Shown here piece after piece: positions 47,276 to 58,142 of a stretch of DNA of 64,000 nucleotides. The notes under the pieces were generated by a model. That model was not told the origin of the DNA, did no database searches, and saw nothing but the letters and a program-made list of their open reading frames with translations. The position numbers were made by a program, and so were the translations under genes. This DNA comes from Anadara kagoshimensis (taxonomy: Eukaryota; Mollusca; Bivalvia; Arcoida; Arcidae). The stretch is taken from contig CM037864.1 of NCBI GenBank assembly GCA_021292105.1, forward strand, positions 38,998,486 to 39,062,485, given 5' to 3'. Every line of letters starts with the position of its first letter. Position 1 is the first letter of the stretch.

Positions 47276-47556
47276 CAATACAGCTGGATGACGAAAGACC
47301 TCTCTCAGCTTATTGTTTAATCTGAACTGAAACTGGATCCGGTAATACAACTGGATGACATAAGGCCTCTCGCAGCTGTTATACCGAAATATAACTGGAT
47401 GACTTAAGGCCTCTCACAGTTATATATAAAACTGGATCAGGATCTCTGGATTTCTGCAATTCGGTGATGGAACTGGATGACGCAAGGCCTCTCACAGCCC
47501 ATCTGCCGATATAGAACTGGATGACGTAAGGCCTCTCACGGTCTATATCATTGCAG
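47276..47556 (+). repeat. Array of five hairpins with a conserved 19-nt loop and variable self-complementary stems
   Basis: Each unit is CTG + 19-nt loop + CAG (CGG in the last). The loop consensus is GATGACRYAAGGCCTCTCA. Units: 47,276-47,315; 47,340-47,386; 47,389-47,425; 47,461-47,509; 47,503-47,556. The outer stems differ in sequence (CAATA/TATTG; CGGTA/TACCG; ATATAA/TTATAT; TCGG+GATGG/CCATC+CCGA; GATATAGA/TCTATATC), yet each pairs with its own partner. A tRNA-like A-box sequence lies about 60-110 bp upstream on the same strand. I do not recognise the family. It could be a structured RNA, part of a SINE-like element, or nested palindromic insertions. Confidence 0.85.
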
Positions 47557-48604
47557 ACTGAATCTGGACTTCCAAGACATGGGATCCTTCGAGCCAAAAT
47601 CATATGCAGCAAAGAGATACTCGAAACCTGCTCTTTACGCAATTAGAAGTGACGAAAGCCAACTCCTAACGCCACTGGTACAGGTTTCTCCCGTTAGCTA
47701 CTGTTGTTTCCAAAATCTGCTTAACTGAAACATTACGAATTCTGGCCACGGATCTTTGGATTTCTGCATATGCATATATGTATTGACATATGTATATGGA
47801 AACTTCATATCTCACATAATTCTGCAAATCGTGTGTTATCATTCTATGGTTCAATGGAGTGTTTGAAAAGAAATGAATGAAATAAGTATAGGTCTACATA
47901 TTCCAAAAGACAAATGTTTCAGTCCATGAAAGGCAGGTGCGGTTTTATCAGGAGCTGTTTGTTATTGTCAAATATAATTTTAAAAATAACCTAGTATATG
48001 GTTGTCTGTCATGTGCTTCATTTTTTCACTATTATAATTATATCTAATCATAAGGTAGGAGGAATTACCTCCCCTTGGTTTTATATTCTATATAGACACT
48101 AACAATGAAATCATCTTGTGCTGCAAAGGGTTTGCTATTTCATTAAACTTTAAAAGAAGTAAATGCTTTATTATTACTGACTTTTGACTTGCAATAAAAT
48201 AGGACTAGAACATAGGGCCCAGATTTATTATTTATAAATTATGGTTCTCTCTTTGTATACTGTAGGTATTTTTTATTACTCATGATTAAAATTAATCTGG
48301 TCGCATGTGGATTAGAACATTTTTTAAAAGTCAGAAATCTGCATCAATACAGCGCACAAAGCGAGAGAATTTAATGGAAGACTTTAAAATTGAATATTTA
48401 AAGTCTCCTCATCGTGAACAACCTTCAGTTAAAAATCGCAAAAATGACAACGAAGATCGCAAATCGCTGAGTTTCAGTCCGTCGAATGAGATGCGTCTAT
48501 CTTACAAGAAAGTAGCTACTTCGGAAAATCATATCCACTTGCCATCGCATGGTGCATTATCTGTGAGACAATGGTACATAAAACTGAATGCAAGATATTA
48601 CCAA

Positions 48605-49790
48605 CAAAAACATTGGAATTGATTTAAAATGAGCTCGTGTTCTGAATAAAAACAAGCTTTCATTGAATGACACACTGACATACACACCACCAGCTGATAA
48701 GGCTTCCAACACCATTATTCTCGTTTGTAAGAGATTCTACCTTGAATGTCTTATTAAAAAGATTGGTTTAGATAATATCAAACTAAACACTGAGAAGAAC
48801 TTGACCTCCCTTACTTGTATTGGATTCCTAAAATTCATACAGGGAACGACAAATAGCAGATTCCTCTAAATGTACCACTAAACCATAATCAGTAATTCTA
48901 AGACAAATTTTGGCTGTAGTCAAAGATGACCTTCAATCTTATTCAGATAAAGTCTATTCTACATCTGGTATAAACCAAATGTTAATTCTAAAAAAATAAT
49001 CTAAAGAATTACTTGAACATCTTGCTTCTAATACTTTATTTCGTGTAAAAAGTATAAAACACCACTATCCCTCATTCAAAATAAAAAGAACGTCAGAAAC
49101 AAATTATTTACTTATCATTCTTTTACAAAAGTTATAAACCAATCCAAAATACATTGTACAAATGCGTGTATCTTGTGCTAAATAGGAAGTCTGGATTATT
49201 TGCCAAGCACCATACGGATTCCAAACATAAATATACTGTAGATTCCATCAACAAAATTTTAGGTTTTTTTATAGATAACATATTTGTTGTGTTTGGTAAT
49301 ATAATATTTCAACATACAATGGGTATACCAATGGGCGAAAACTGTGCACCATAGCTTGCTTATGTTTCTTTTTTCGTATTAAGCAGAATTTATACAGAAT
49401 CTTGTTGAATCTGGAGAGAAGACTGTCACGAAATCATTCAATTCCACACAGATACATAGTTGACGTTGTATCTATTATTAATCCCAAATTTGCCGATTAT
49501 GTGGATGTCATATCCCAGTGAGCATGGAATAAAAATACGACTGATACTTCAAGTCCTGCTTCATTTTTAGGCTTATGCATGTTCCTCAGTTAGGACGCCA
49601 ACGAAAGGCTACATTTTAATCTATGTGAAAAACGTGATTACTAGTACTTCAACTTTTCTATTGTCAACTTTCCATTTCTATGCAGCAATATGCCTGCTTC
49701 TCCTGCTTATGGTGTATTTGTTTATTTGTTTCCCAACTAATACGCTATGGTAGACCTTGTTACCACTACGGGAAATTTATACAGCGAAGC
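48605..49790 (+). pseudogene. Decayed reverse transcriptase of a retroelement
   Basis: Several frames in order carry pieces of one reverse transcriptase: PPADKASNTIILVCKRFY (from 48,663), a region reading AVVKDDLQSYSDKVYSTSGI (about 48,910), then INKILGFFIDNIFVVFG and GIPMGENCAP (49,235-49,350; the conserved palm motif before the catalytic block), and FNFSIVNFPFLCSN with MPASPAYGV near 49,650-49,715. Stops and frameshifts separate them, and the YxDD-type catalytic segment reads only as IVDVVSI at about 49,460. This type is frequent in bivalve genomes; I cannot decide between a Penelope-like element and a LINE. It is clearly dead. Confidence 0.8.
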
Positions 49791-50010
49791 TGAAACAGCT
49801 TACAAAAATATTGCCACAAGCAAGCCTAGGGTTATCAGGACCCTCAAAAAGTGTTATGGCCAATTTCACACGTGACAGGTATAGCTAGCTTAACATGATG
49901 TGCTTACCCTTCCGGAACATCCGGCCTCACTTCCTTGGTAGAAGTTCACGCGTTTTGCCTGATTTGCGAGTTTCAAAGTTCTTACTTTGCTTTGGGATTT
50001 TGGGATTTGA
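49791..50010 (+). repeat. 3' part of the same retroelement
   Basis: Contains CACACGTGACAGGTATAGCT, GATGTGCTTACCCTTCCGGA and GAGTTTCAAAGTTCTTACTT. Related copies stand at 55,143-55,235, 56,345-56,470 and 58,030-58,140. Confidence 0.65.
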
Positions 50011-50748
50011 CCATAGATTGGTATGTTTGTTTTTGATTTCGTTGCTTACGTGCATTTCACTTGTAATTTTGTTTAGAGTATTGTCAAGTGCAGAAGTTTA
50101 TATATTTTCTTTGTAAAAAAATTAAAATCCTACACATGACTGACCACGGAGCACGTGAGGTGTATAAAAAGTTTTTCATGATTCCTAAATAGCATTTCGT
50201 ACAGTTACAATAGTTATTTCGTAATTTCGTAATAGTATTTTGCATTTTCACAATCAGATCTATTTCTATTCGACATACTATTCGAATATTCGCAATACTT
50301 ATTTCGTTTATTCGCAATTGTTAATTCGTATTTTTGAAGTAATACCACCTAACGGGGTCCGAAAATGACAGTATACACAGTTCATAGCGTGATTAAATAT
50401 GTATAAAAGAATATTTCTACGTTTCCTGTTTTAACCTTTCGAAACGATTTAAATTAAAACAAGAATAATTCGGCTTTCGATATTGATTGTAACGTAAGCG
50501 GTGACATTTTTAGTTTTTTTCATCAGATACATTTTAATACAGACGGATTGTTTCCAGAAGCTGAAGTCGTGACATGTATGTTGGACATTTTAAAAAATAA
50601 AAATTTCCGCCATATCGAGGGAAATCCACTTCCTGGAGAAAACGACAATCATTCTGGAAATGCGCATATAAGTGCAACTTAGAAAATAAAACCTACTGGC
50701 GGAGGATCCTGAATAATTTAAATGTCTTGCTCAATAATTATATGTTTC

Positions 50749-50787
<39 letters not shown>

Positions 50788-51141
50788 GTAGCTCAAACAA
50801 TTCAATAACCTATCTGGTATCGAAGAGTGTATGACAGATAATGCCAAAAGCAATTTAATACCTAGATTTCTGATATGGCCATATTTATATCCATGAAACC
50901 AACAGCTGGCCAAAGGCAATCAAGAGGACACGATGCGATTTTCAATATTTGACGATAGATGGCGTTATATAGCCAGTTATTGATATGAGGAACCATATGG
51001 AATGAAAATTATTTTTAAGTATTTAAAAAAAATTAAAACGTTTTAAAAATAAATTCAAATAATTAATTTTAAAAAATGTCTAGGAATTAAAAAAAAATTA
51101 CTGTAATATTAGCTTCAATTCATTGTTCAAACCATATATCT
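50011..51141. other. Intergenic stretch before the SRP RNA gene
   Basis: AT-rich, with the TTTA microsatellite. Otherwise nothing recognised. Confidence 0.55.
50748..50787. repeat. (TTTA)n microsatellite
   Basis: Ten uninterrupted tetranucleotide units between the reverse transcriptase remnant and the SRP RNA gene. Confidence 0.95.
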
Positions 51142-51440
51142 CTCGACTGGGAGGTGTGGCGTGCTCCTGTAATCCAGCTACTTGGAGGTCGGAGTTGGGA
51201 GATGGTTTGAGGGTGGGAGTTCTGCCTTCCGACTGTCTGCGTAGAGCGGGCGTCCGCACTAAGCTCAGCATCAATATGGTCACATCGGGGGAGCCTAGTG
51301 TGACCAGGTTGTCTAGGGAGGAACGTACCGGCCCAGGGCGGAAACGCAACAGGCAAAAGTTCCCGTGTTGAGCAGTAGTGGGATCGCGCCTGTGAGTAGA
51401 CACCGGTTGGCAGCCTGTCCAATATAATCGGACCCAATTC
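51142..51440 (+). ncRNA. RN7SL: 7SL (signal recognition particle) RNA gene
   Basis: About 299 nt, the normal animal length. The 5' domain holds CTCCTGTAATCCAGCTACTT, matching the SRP9/14-binding UGUAAUCCAGCUAC fold. The S domain follows human 7SL closely: GTCCGCACTAAGCTCAGCAT, ATCAATATGGTCAC, ACCAGGTTGTCTAGGGAGGA, ACCGGCCCAGGGCGGAAAC (helix 8 with GGAAAC loop), CAGTAGTGGGATCGCGCCTG. The transcript would act with SRP54, SRP19, SRP68/72 and SRP9/14 in co-translational targeting to the endoplasmic reticulum. No truncation or A-tail is visible, so this looks like a real Pol III gene rather than a retrocopy. One point differs from human: the 3' side of the helix 8 loop reads AACAGG instead of AGCAGG. 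Open frames overlapping it are spurious. Confidence 0.95.
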
Positions 51441-51478
51441 TTTTCTTCTTTTTTTTTTTGTTTTCTTTTTTTTTTTTA
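51441..51478 (+). terminator. Pol III T-run terminator of the SRP RNA gene
   Basis: TTTT directly after the RNA, then longer T runs (TTCTTTTTTTTTTG, TTTTTTTTTTT). No poly-A tract marks a retroposed copy. Confidence 0.8.
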
Positions 51479-52516
51479 AATATATTAAAATATCACTATA
51501 CACATTTCAATTACATACTTATTCGGCAACATTTTATTTCACGTATTCATTATTTATTAACTTTTTCAACATTTAATAAGTGTCTAACTAGTGTTCTTTA
51601 TGGACTTGTCATATACCGTTTTTTAATTTAATCATAAATTTTTTTATAACTTTATATCTCGAACTCATCAGACTCGGAATTTCAGATTTGATTGCAATGC
51701 GCATGACAATGTGTATTGTCGGTGATTCCGGTGATTATTAATAACCAATACTACATGTGCTCTGTGTTTTATTGATGATAAAGTAAGTATATTTTATATC
51801 ATCAGCTGTTGTTAATAACTTTTACTTTCCACCAAAATTATTTAATTCAAACGAACTGTCGATATCGATAGATTTGCAGTTCGAAGTTCAACATTTTATT
51901 TTTAAGTTTAAAAAACTATGAGATATCATCATGAATTTAGTATTTTTTTAATGGACATTTAGTTTTCTATATATAACTGTTTTCAATTTTTAATCTTATT
52001 GCCTGTTAATTAAAACGGGAGCCTGAATTATGGTTTTAATGAAGATTGCCTATCAATGTTCAGTCGCTCGAAGTAATCAAATGTACTTCGAGCCATCGAG
52101 GTACTACTGTACATTCAAAAAATGGTATATGACTGAGTCTTTAATTAAAATTATCCTAGCATATCAAGCTAAAGCTAGTTATTCAACATTCCAAGCTTCA
52201 ATTTTATCAGACAAAATTATACAGCAAAGGAGCTGCATGTCCAAAATTGTAATTTGCCAGTAACAATTTCAATAAATAACTACCAGTAACATCGTGCGTT
52301 TTGAACAGCTTTAAAGTAGTTCACATTTAAAAAAAAAGAAGAAATTTTCGGCATATCCAGCAGGCATTTAAAAACGAAGAAAAATATTTCAAATATGCAG
52401 TTGGTACACGTGTGTGTGTGTGTGGGGGGGGGGGGGGGGTATGGCTAGTAAAAGAAAGTAATTACTCGCAAATAAACTGACAGACTCCAACATAACTGTT
52501 CGACAAACGCGACGAC
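51479..52516. other. Intergenic stretch between SRP RNA gene and retroelement fragment
   Basis: AT-rich. The open frame at 52,030-52,263 has no recognisable signature. The GT/G repeat lies near the right end. Confidence 0.5.
52408..52439. repeat. (GT)n followed by a G run
   Basis: Eight GT units run into 16 or more guanines. A G run of this length is also a common place for assembly length error. Confidence 0.9.
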
Positions 52517-52635
52517 TTCATTGTTTTTATTGTCAACTTTCCTTCTCTATGCAGCAATACGTACCCGCTTCTGCTCATGGTGTATTTGTTTCCCAATTTA
52601 TTATATATACGCTACGGTAAAGCGAGCTTGTTTAT
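52517..52635 (+). pseudogene. Reverse transcriptase fragment, left half, split by the fold-back element
   Basis: TATTGTCAACTTTCCTTCTC (reads IVNFPSLCSN) and GCTCATGGTGTATTTGTTTC match the copy at 49,655-49,730. It breaks off at 52,635 and appears to continue at 57,883. Confidence 0.75.
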
Positions 52636-53147
52636 TAGTCCAAGAGATCATGGCTAAAATCCGGGTGAACGAGGCCAAAAGGTTTGAAGGTTGATTCTTG
52701 TAGGGAAATGTCCCTAGTTACTGAAAACCCATTTCTTACGCGTCAAATCGTTTCCGATTTTTTAATCAGAAACAGTTTTTGAAGAAAAGCCTCTGCAAAT
52801 GTCAAATTTTGGTAAAAAATAAAAATTCCAGATTTTGAAGCATTTTGTGCCAAAAACAACACAAAAATGTTCATTTTATCTTTCATTGTGGACACATAAT
52901 AGATTAAAATGCAAAACATCCTGACAGTTTTCCGATTTTGTGTCAAAAATTTAAAATAAGCGATAAAATCTATGCTGTAAACTGCGTTTTTATCATATCT
53001 ACCGTCTTTCGATTCTTGTAAATCTGTTGTTTATGCATTAAATATGACAAACTGTATATTTTTTTAAAGTCTTGGTAGTGCTGTAGATAAAAATGTTACA
53101 AAACTTCGGAAATATGGAACCTTAATACCGTAGCAAATTATTATGTT

Positions 53148-54330
53148 TCCCCTACCCCAAAAATACGAAAATGTCAAAAATTCATTATTTTGGCCCATGC
53201 TTGCCGATAAGTGTTTAAAACAAATCATTATTGTTTGTTACATCTCCCGTCTGTTCCCGACATATTTATAAAACAATTATATGTAGAGTGCTTGGTGATT
53301 CTATATGAAAATTTGCACTTTTCATATAAGAGTAGTTTGGAAAATGAGTTTTCATTAAATCATTTGTACTCTACTTATGTAATTTTGTTATATAGGCATT
53401 GAATCTCGAGATTTATATATTTCTGTATTGCCATTGTACATTTGAGTCTGACAACATAAAAAACTATCGGAAATACCGAAGTTTATAGACGAAACGGATA
53501 AATTTATTTCCCCTACCCCAAAATTGAAAAACATGTGAAAATCCATTTTTATGCAATATATGCCGATTTGTGTTTCTAATGAAGATTTCGAGCAAAAGTA
53601 CCCGCAACAATGATAAAACAAGCTTCGAGGATTTTAAATATTTGTGAAATGCTTTAGCTTAAGGACAGATAGGACTAACTAATATAATAAAATTGCCTAT
53701 TTTATTCACTTATATGTAAAATGCCATAAGAAAAAAGGAGCTTTGCCTCTTGTATTTTTGTTATTTAGGCATTGAATCTCGACTGTTATCTATTGACGTA
53801 ATTCCTTGACATATAACAGTCTAATTACACCAAAAACTGTCGGAAATAGCAAAGCTTGTAGATGAGGCGAATAAATTTATTTCCCCTACCTCAAAATTGC
53901 AAAAAAAAATGTGAAAACCCTGTTTTAGCCAATATGTAACAATTAGTATTTCTAATGGAAGTTTCAAGCAAATGTGCATGTAAGAATGGAAAAAGAAGAT
54001 TGAAGTATACAAAATAATTTACAAAATGCATCATTTCAATGGCAGATTGGTCTAATTATTCATAGAAAAATGCCTACTTCTTTCATTTTCAATTCAATGT
54101 GCTATGGCAAAAAAGAATCTTCGCTTTTTGTATTTTTGTTATATAGGCATTGACTTTCAAATATCAGATATTGATTCAATGCGCTTACACTAAAATCATT
54201 AAAAACATGAAAATATTTCGGAAATGTCATTTTTTGTAGCTGTCATGAATCAATTGATTTCCCCGTCTCCAAAATATGAAAACATAGAAACCCTCTCCAG
54301 GCTAAGAAGTCATAGGTTACCTTTTTGCAT
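53148..54330. repeat. Left-arm tandem repeat, about 365-bp units
   Basis: Four units with landmark TTTCCCCTACCCCAAAA at 53,148, 53,508 and 53,880, and degenerate at 54,257. Spacings are 360, 372 and 377. Identity falls toward the centre of the element. Confidence 0.8.
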
Positions 54331-56604
54331 TAGAAGAAAAAATATAAAAAAAATTGTCATATGAATTCACAAAAGGGTATACTAGTATTTGAGGCATGTA
54401 TGCAAATAATAGTACAAATGTAAGTGAACGGATATGTTTTCAGATTGGTAAAAAAGCAATGTCATGAACCATATGCATGCGTTTAAATTCTACTCTGTAT
54501 TCATAGAATGACAAGAAGAACACTAGCAATTCGGTAAATTACTATACTTGAAAATTTACAGTATGAATGCCGCATTTAAGTTAAGAAACATACTAGATCA
54601 CAACTACAAATATAGAATACAGGGTCAATGATGGAAAGTGAGGGTGAAAGGCATTGAATTTTATGTTGAACCACATTTGAATAAAACAAATCGTAACTAT
54701 TAAAACAACGACTGGACCCTCTGGCAAAAGACTAAAAGTCAACTGATAGAAATCCAAAATATTTGCAAATAAGACAATGCGCAAAAATAATTGTGTAAGT
54801 GTTACGCACTCTAAACATTTAAAATAATCAACACTTTGTCATTTGGAAGGCAGTGTCAGTCAGTCTTTGGACAAATCCTTAAAATCATCTTCAAAATTAC
54901 AAACCATTTACTTGGACATGCATATAAATCTACATCCTTCCTCTTAAAATGATTAAAGACACATTAAGGTGACACAGGTCTGTTTGTCGAACAGTACCTG
55001 ATGGGATGGCAGAGAGTGGTTACTATGATCAGCTCTTCTATGTTTTTTGTTAATCTCTAACAATAAATTGGTTTGTTCAATTTCCTTCCAAACGGTCCGA
55101 GTTGAAATGACTTTTCTTGTTACTACTTTCACTCTCAATTTTGATTTCACATGTGGTGACAGGAGGCGGTTACCCTTCCAAGCACCCGGATTTGTCCCCT
55201 GTCAATGTTTACGTGTTTAACTTTGCCAGTTGTTTAACTTCGTTTTTGTTATTGTGATATAATAATTATGTTTGTGTTTATGTTTACTGATTTACACAGC
55301 GCATTTAATCAGTTCTCTATTGCCTCAATTCAAAAATGTTTTTTTTTATAACATTGATCTCTTTCTATTTGTCAGTTGAACACTTTACTCATATCATCAT
55401 ACCCATTGTTCCATTGATCTTTGCAACTCCGGTAATGTTAGCAATTCACTTTTTTAATCCGTCCTTTGCTGTCCATATCTACTTATTTTAGCTAAAACAT
55501 ATGTATCTACGGGGTTTATATTCTCAATCCGAAAGCATTTCTTATATCCGTGATTCTCCTTTTTTCTGGTTTTCGATGACCTCGGCTATATTATGTAGTA
55601 GTGTTTACCTATTATTCGTGATTATATGGCAAAAGAAGTTTACTAAACCATATTTGTTATTACTAAAACCCCGTTTATCAAGATTGCAGCCACATTTTAC
55701 ATAACTTTGCAACTTTTTTCTGGTGCCATCATTTTATTAAGAATTGACCTAATGTACAATTTCAGTCTCTGCTCAAAAACTTGTATTCTTAAAAGAACGT
55801 GGCACTGGGCACCTGGTAACAGGCTTAAGGTTGAAAGGTGTCCAATACCACTTTGTTTTATCATTATAATATGGCCAGGCAATTTGTGATGTGATAGCTA
55901 TTAATAATTCCTTTAAAAGATACAAAGATGGAGTTATTGGACATAGAAATTTTGTCAGTTTGAAGTGAAATTGAAAATTTTACGGAGTGTGCAGACTTTT
56001 TAAAATAAGATTTAATGGAGACCGACAATGTACATTAGGTCACTTCAAAATTAAATGATTCCACAAGAATAAATTGCAAAGTTTTGTAAAATGTGGCTAC
56101 AATCTTTGATAGACGGGTTTTGGTAATAATGAATATGGTTTAGAAAGCTCATGGATCTGATTGAACTTTATCGAATGGAGATATGTCTTATAAAACCCAA
56201 TAGCTTATATAAAACCATAACCAGAAATGCCTTACACTAAGTTTTACCATATTTTAATATTATGTTTCACTAGAGATGACATTATTTGCAATTATTATTT
56301 TATAGTATTAGGTTGTTCGAAAAGATATGTGTATTCTTAATTTTTCACACGTGGCGGGTGTAATTGCTAAACAGGAGGTGCTTAAGGAGCACCCCGCCAA
56401 ATTTGCTATTTTGGAAGATTTTACTTTTGTGGGGATTGTGATCTTGACAAGGATTGGTATGTTTGTTTTTGATTTTCAAGTTTAAATATGAATATTTCAT
56501 AATTTCTTTCCTTAATTTAAAAAAAATCATTTTGCTATGACTTTGAATCATTAAAACATAATTGTTGCATGGACACTTGCTTAAAACCTTCACCAAAAGC
56601 ATAC

Positions 56605-57882
56605 ATGGCCTAAAAATTTTTTTCACACTTTTGGGGTAGGGGAAATAAATTTATTGGCCTTATTTACAAGCTTTGCTATTTCCGACAGATTTTGGTGTTA
56701 TTAGACTGTTATATGTCAAGGAATTACGTCAATAGATAACAGTCGAGATTCAATGCCTAAATAACAAAAATACAAGAGGCAAAGCTCCTTTTTTCTTATG
56801 GCATTTTACATATAAATGAATAAAATAAGCAATTTTATTATATTAGTTAGTCCTATCTGTCCTTAAGCTAAAGCATTTCACAAATATTTAAAATCCTCGA
56901 AGCTTGTTTTATCATTGTTGCGGGTACTTTTGCTCGAAATCTTCATTAGAAACACAAATCGGCATATATTGCATAAAAATGGATTTTCACATGTTTTTCA
57001 ATTTTGGGGTAGGGGAAATAAATTTATCCGTTTCGTCTATAAACTTCGGTATTTCCGATAGTTTTTTATGTTGTCAGACTCAAATGTACCATGGCAATAC
57101 AGAAATATAAATCTCGAGATTCAATGCCTATATAACAAAATTACAAGAAGTAGAGTACAAATGATTTAATGAAAACTCATTTTCCAAACTACTGTTACAT
57201 GAAAAGTGCAAATTTTCATATAAATCACCAAGCACTCTACATATAATTGTTTTATAAATATGTCGGGAACAGACGGGAGATGTAACAAACAATAATGATT
57301 TGTTTTAAACACTTATCGGCAAGCATGGGCCAAAATAATGAATTTTTGACATTTTCGTATTTTTGGGGTAGGGGAAACATAATAATTTGCTACGGTATTA
57401 AGGTTCCATATTTCCGAAGTTTTGTAACATTTTTATCTACAGCACTACCAAGGCTTTATAAAAAATATAGTTTGTCATATTTAATGCATAAACAACAGAT
57501 TTACAAGAATCGAAAGACGGTAGATATGATAAAAACGCAGTTTACAGCATCGATTTATCGCTTATTTTAAATTTTGACACAAAATCGGAAAACTGTCAGG
57601 ATGTTTTGCATTTAATCTATCATGTGTCCACAATGAAAGATAGAATGAACATTTTTGTGTTGTTTTTGCCACAAAATGCTTCAAAATCTGGAATTTTTAT
57701 TTTTTACCAAAATTTAACATTTGCAGAGGCTTTTCTTCAAAAACTGTTTCTGATTAAAAAATCGGAAACGATTTGACGCGTAAGAAATGGGTTTTCAGTA
57801 ACTAGGGACATTTCCTACAAGAATCAACCTTCAAACCTTTTGGCCTCGTTCACCCGGATTTTAGCCATGATCTCTTGGACTA
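56605..57882. repeat. Right inverted arm of the fold-back element
   Basis: Reverse complement of the left arm with three landmark sites (TTTTGGGGTAGGGGAAA). Small peptides beginning MFYHCCGYFCSKS appear in both arms (53,388-53,621 minus, 56,904-57,110 plus) only because the arms are inverted copies. Confidence 0.82.
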
Positions 57883-58140
57883 TATCCAATAAGCAAGCTG
57901 CTTACAAATAAATTATTGACGCAGGGATATTGCAAGCCAAGACTTATCAATGCCCTCAAAAAGTTTCATAGTCGTCATTACATTGTGTGCAGGATTACTC
58001 TGGATATAGATCTGTGCTCCTTTCATTCTCATGTTTGATTACACGTGTGGCGGATGTAGCTAGATAAACAGGAGGTGCTTATCCTTCAGGAGCATTCGAC
58101 CTCACGTCAACGTGTTAACTTATTTTGCCAGCTTCAAAGT
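57883..58140 (+). pseudogene. Reverse transcriptase C-terminal fragment, right half, plus its 3' repeat
   Basis: GACGCAGGGATATTGCAAGC and the following bases read TQGYCKPRLINALKKFHSRH, a reverse transcriptase C-terminal segment. Then comes the shared CAGGAGGTGCTTATCCTTCA tail. It continues the fragment that ends at 52,635. Confidence 0.7.
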
Positions 58141-58142
58141 TT

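Larger units (their letters stand above)
52636..57882. mobile_element. 5.2-kb fold-back element with long inverted arms made of tandem repeats
   Basis: The terminal sequence TAGTCCAAGAGATCATGGCT at 52,636 recurs reversed at 57,863-57,882. From both ends inward the arms match almost base for base for about 1.3 kb (52,636-53,940 against 56,605-57,882). A second inverted pair lies near the centre (55,646-55,760 against 56,027-56,145). The arms consist of diverged 360-377-bp tandem units, each marked by TTTCCCCTACCCCAAAA and GTTATATAGGCATTGA: four on the left (53,148; 53,508; 53,880; 54,257) and three on the right (56,628; 57,002; 57,361). Flanks on both sides are pieces of one reverse transcriptase, which shows insertion. 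No transposase is seen. It resembles fold-back/TU-type elements in layout (known class), but the family is not recognised. Target duplication is unclear (TAT?). Confidence 0.8.

Noticed and set aside
47276-47556. CRISPR array, hammerhead ribozyme or SECIS element
   Set aside because: The window is animal DNA and the units have no constant direct repeat with unique spacers. The loop resembles CUGAUGA...GAAA only loosely (an extra G, stem II missing), and the non-canonical A/G pairs of a SECIS are not in place.
47379-47642. 87-codon open frame over the hairpin array, minus strand
   Set aside because: Its peptide merely repeats with the hairpin units (RGL-SSS, ERPYVIQ) and has no start context or splice support.
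48305-48622. 105-codon frame upstream of the reverse transcriptase remnant
   Set aside because: Basic and Ser-rich but without a recognisable motif; it may be part of the dead retroelement, yet I cannot support a separate gene.
51098-51503. Several overlapping open frames of 82-127 codons
   Set aside because: They lie on the SRP RNA gene, whose GC-richer sequence keeps frames open by chance.
52030-52263. 77-codon frame near the SRP RNA gene
   Set aside because: No similarity to anything I know, no splice sites or repeat evidence.
53388-57110. Matching 77- and 68-codon peptides on opposite strands
   Set aside because: They arise because the two arms of the fold-back element are inverted copies; related but shifted peptides in other tandem units show no purifying pattern.
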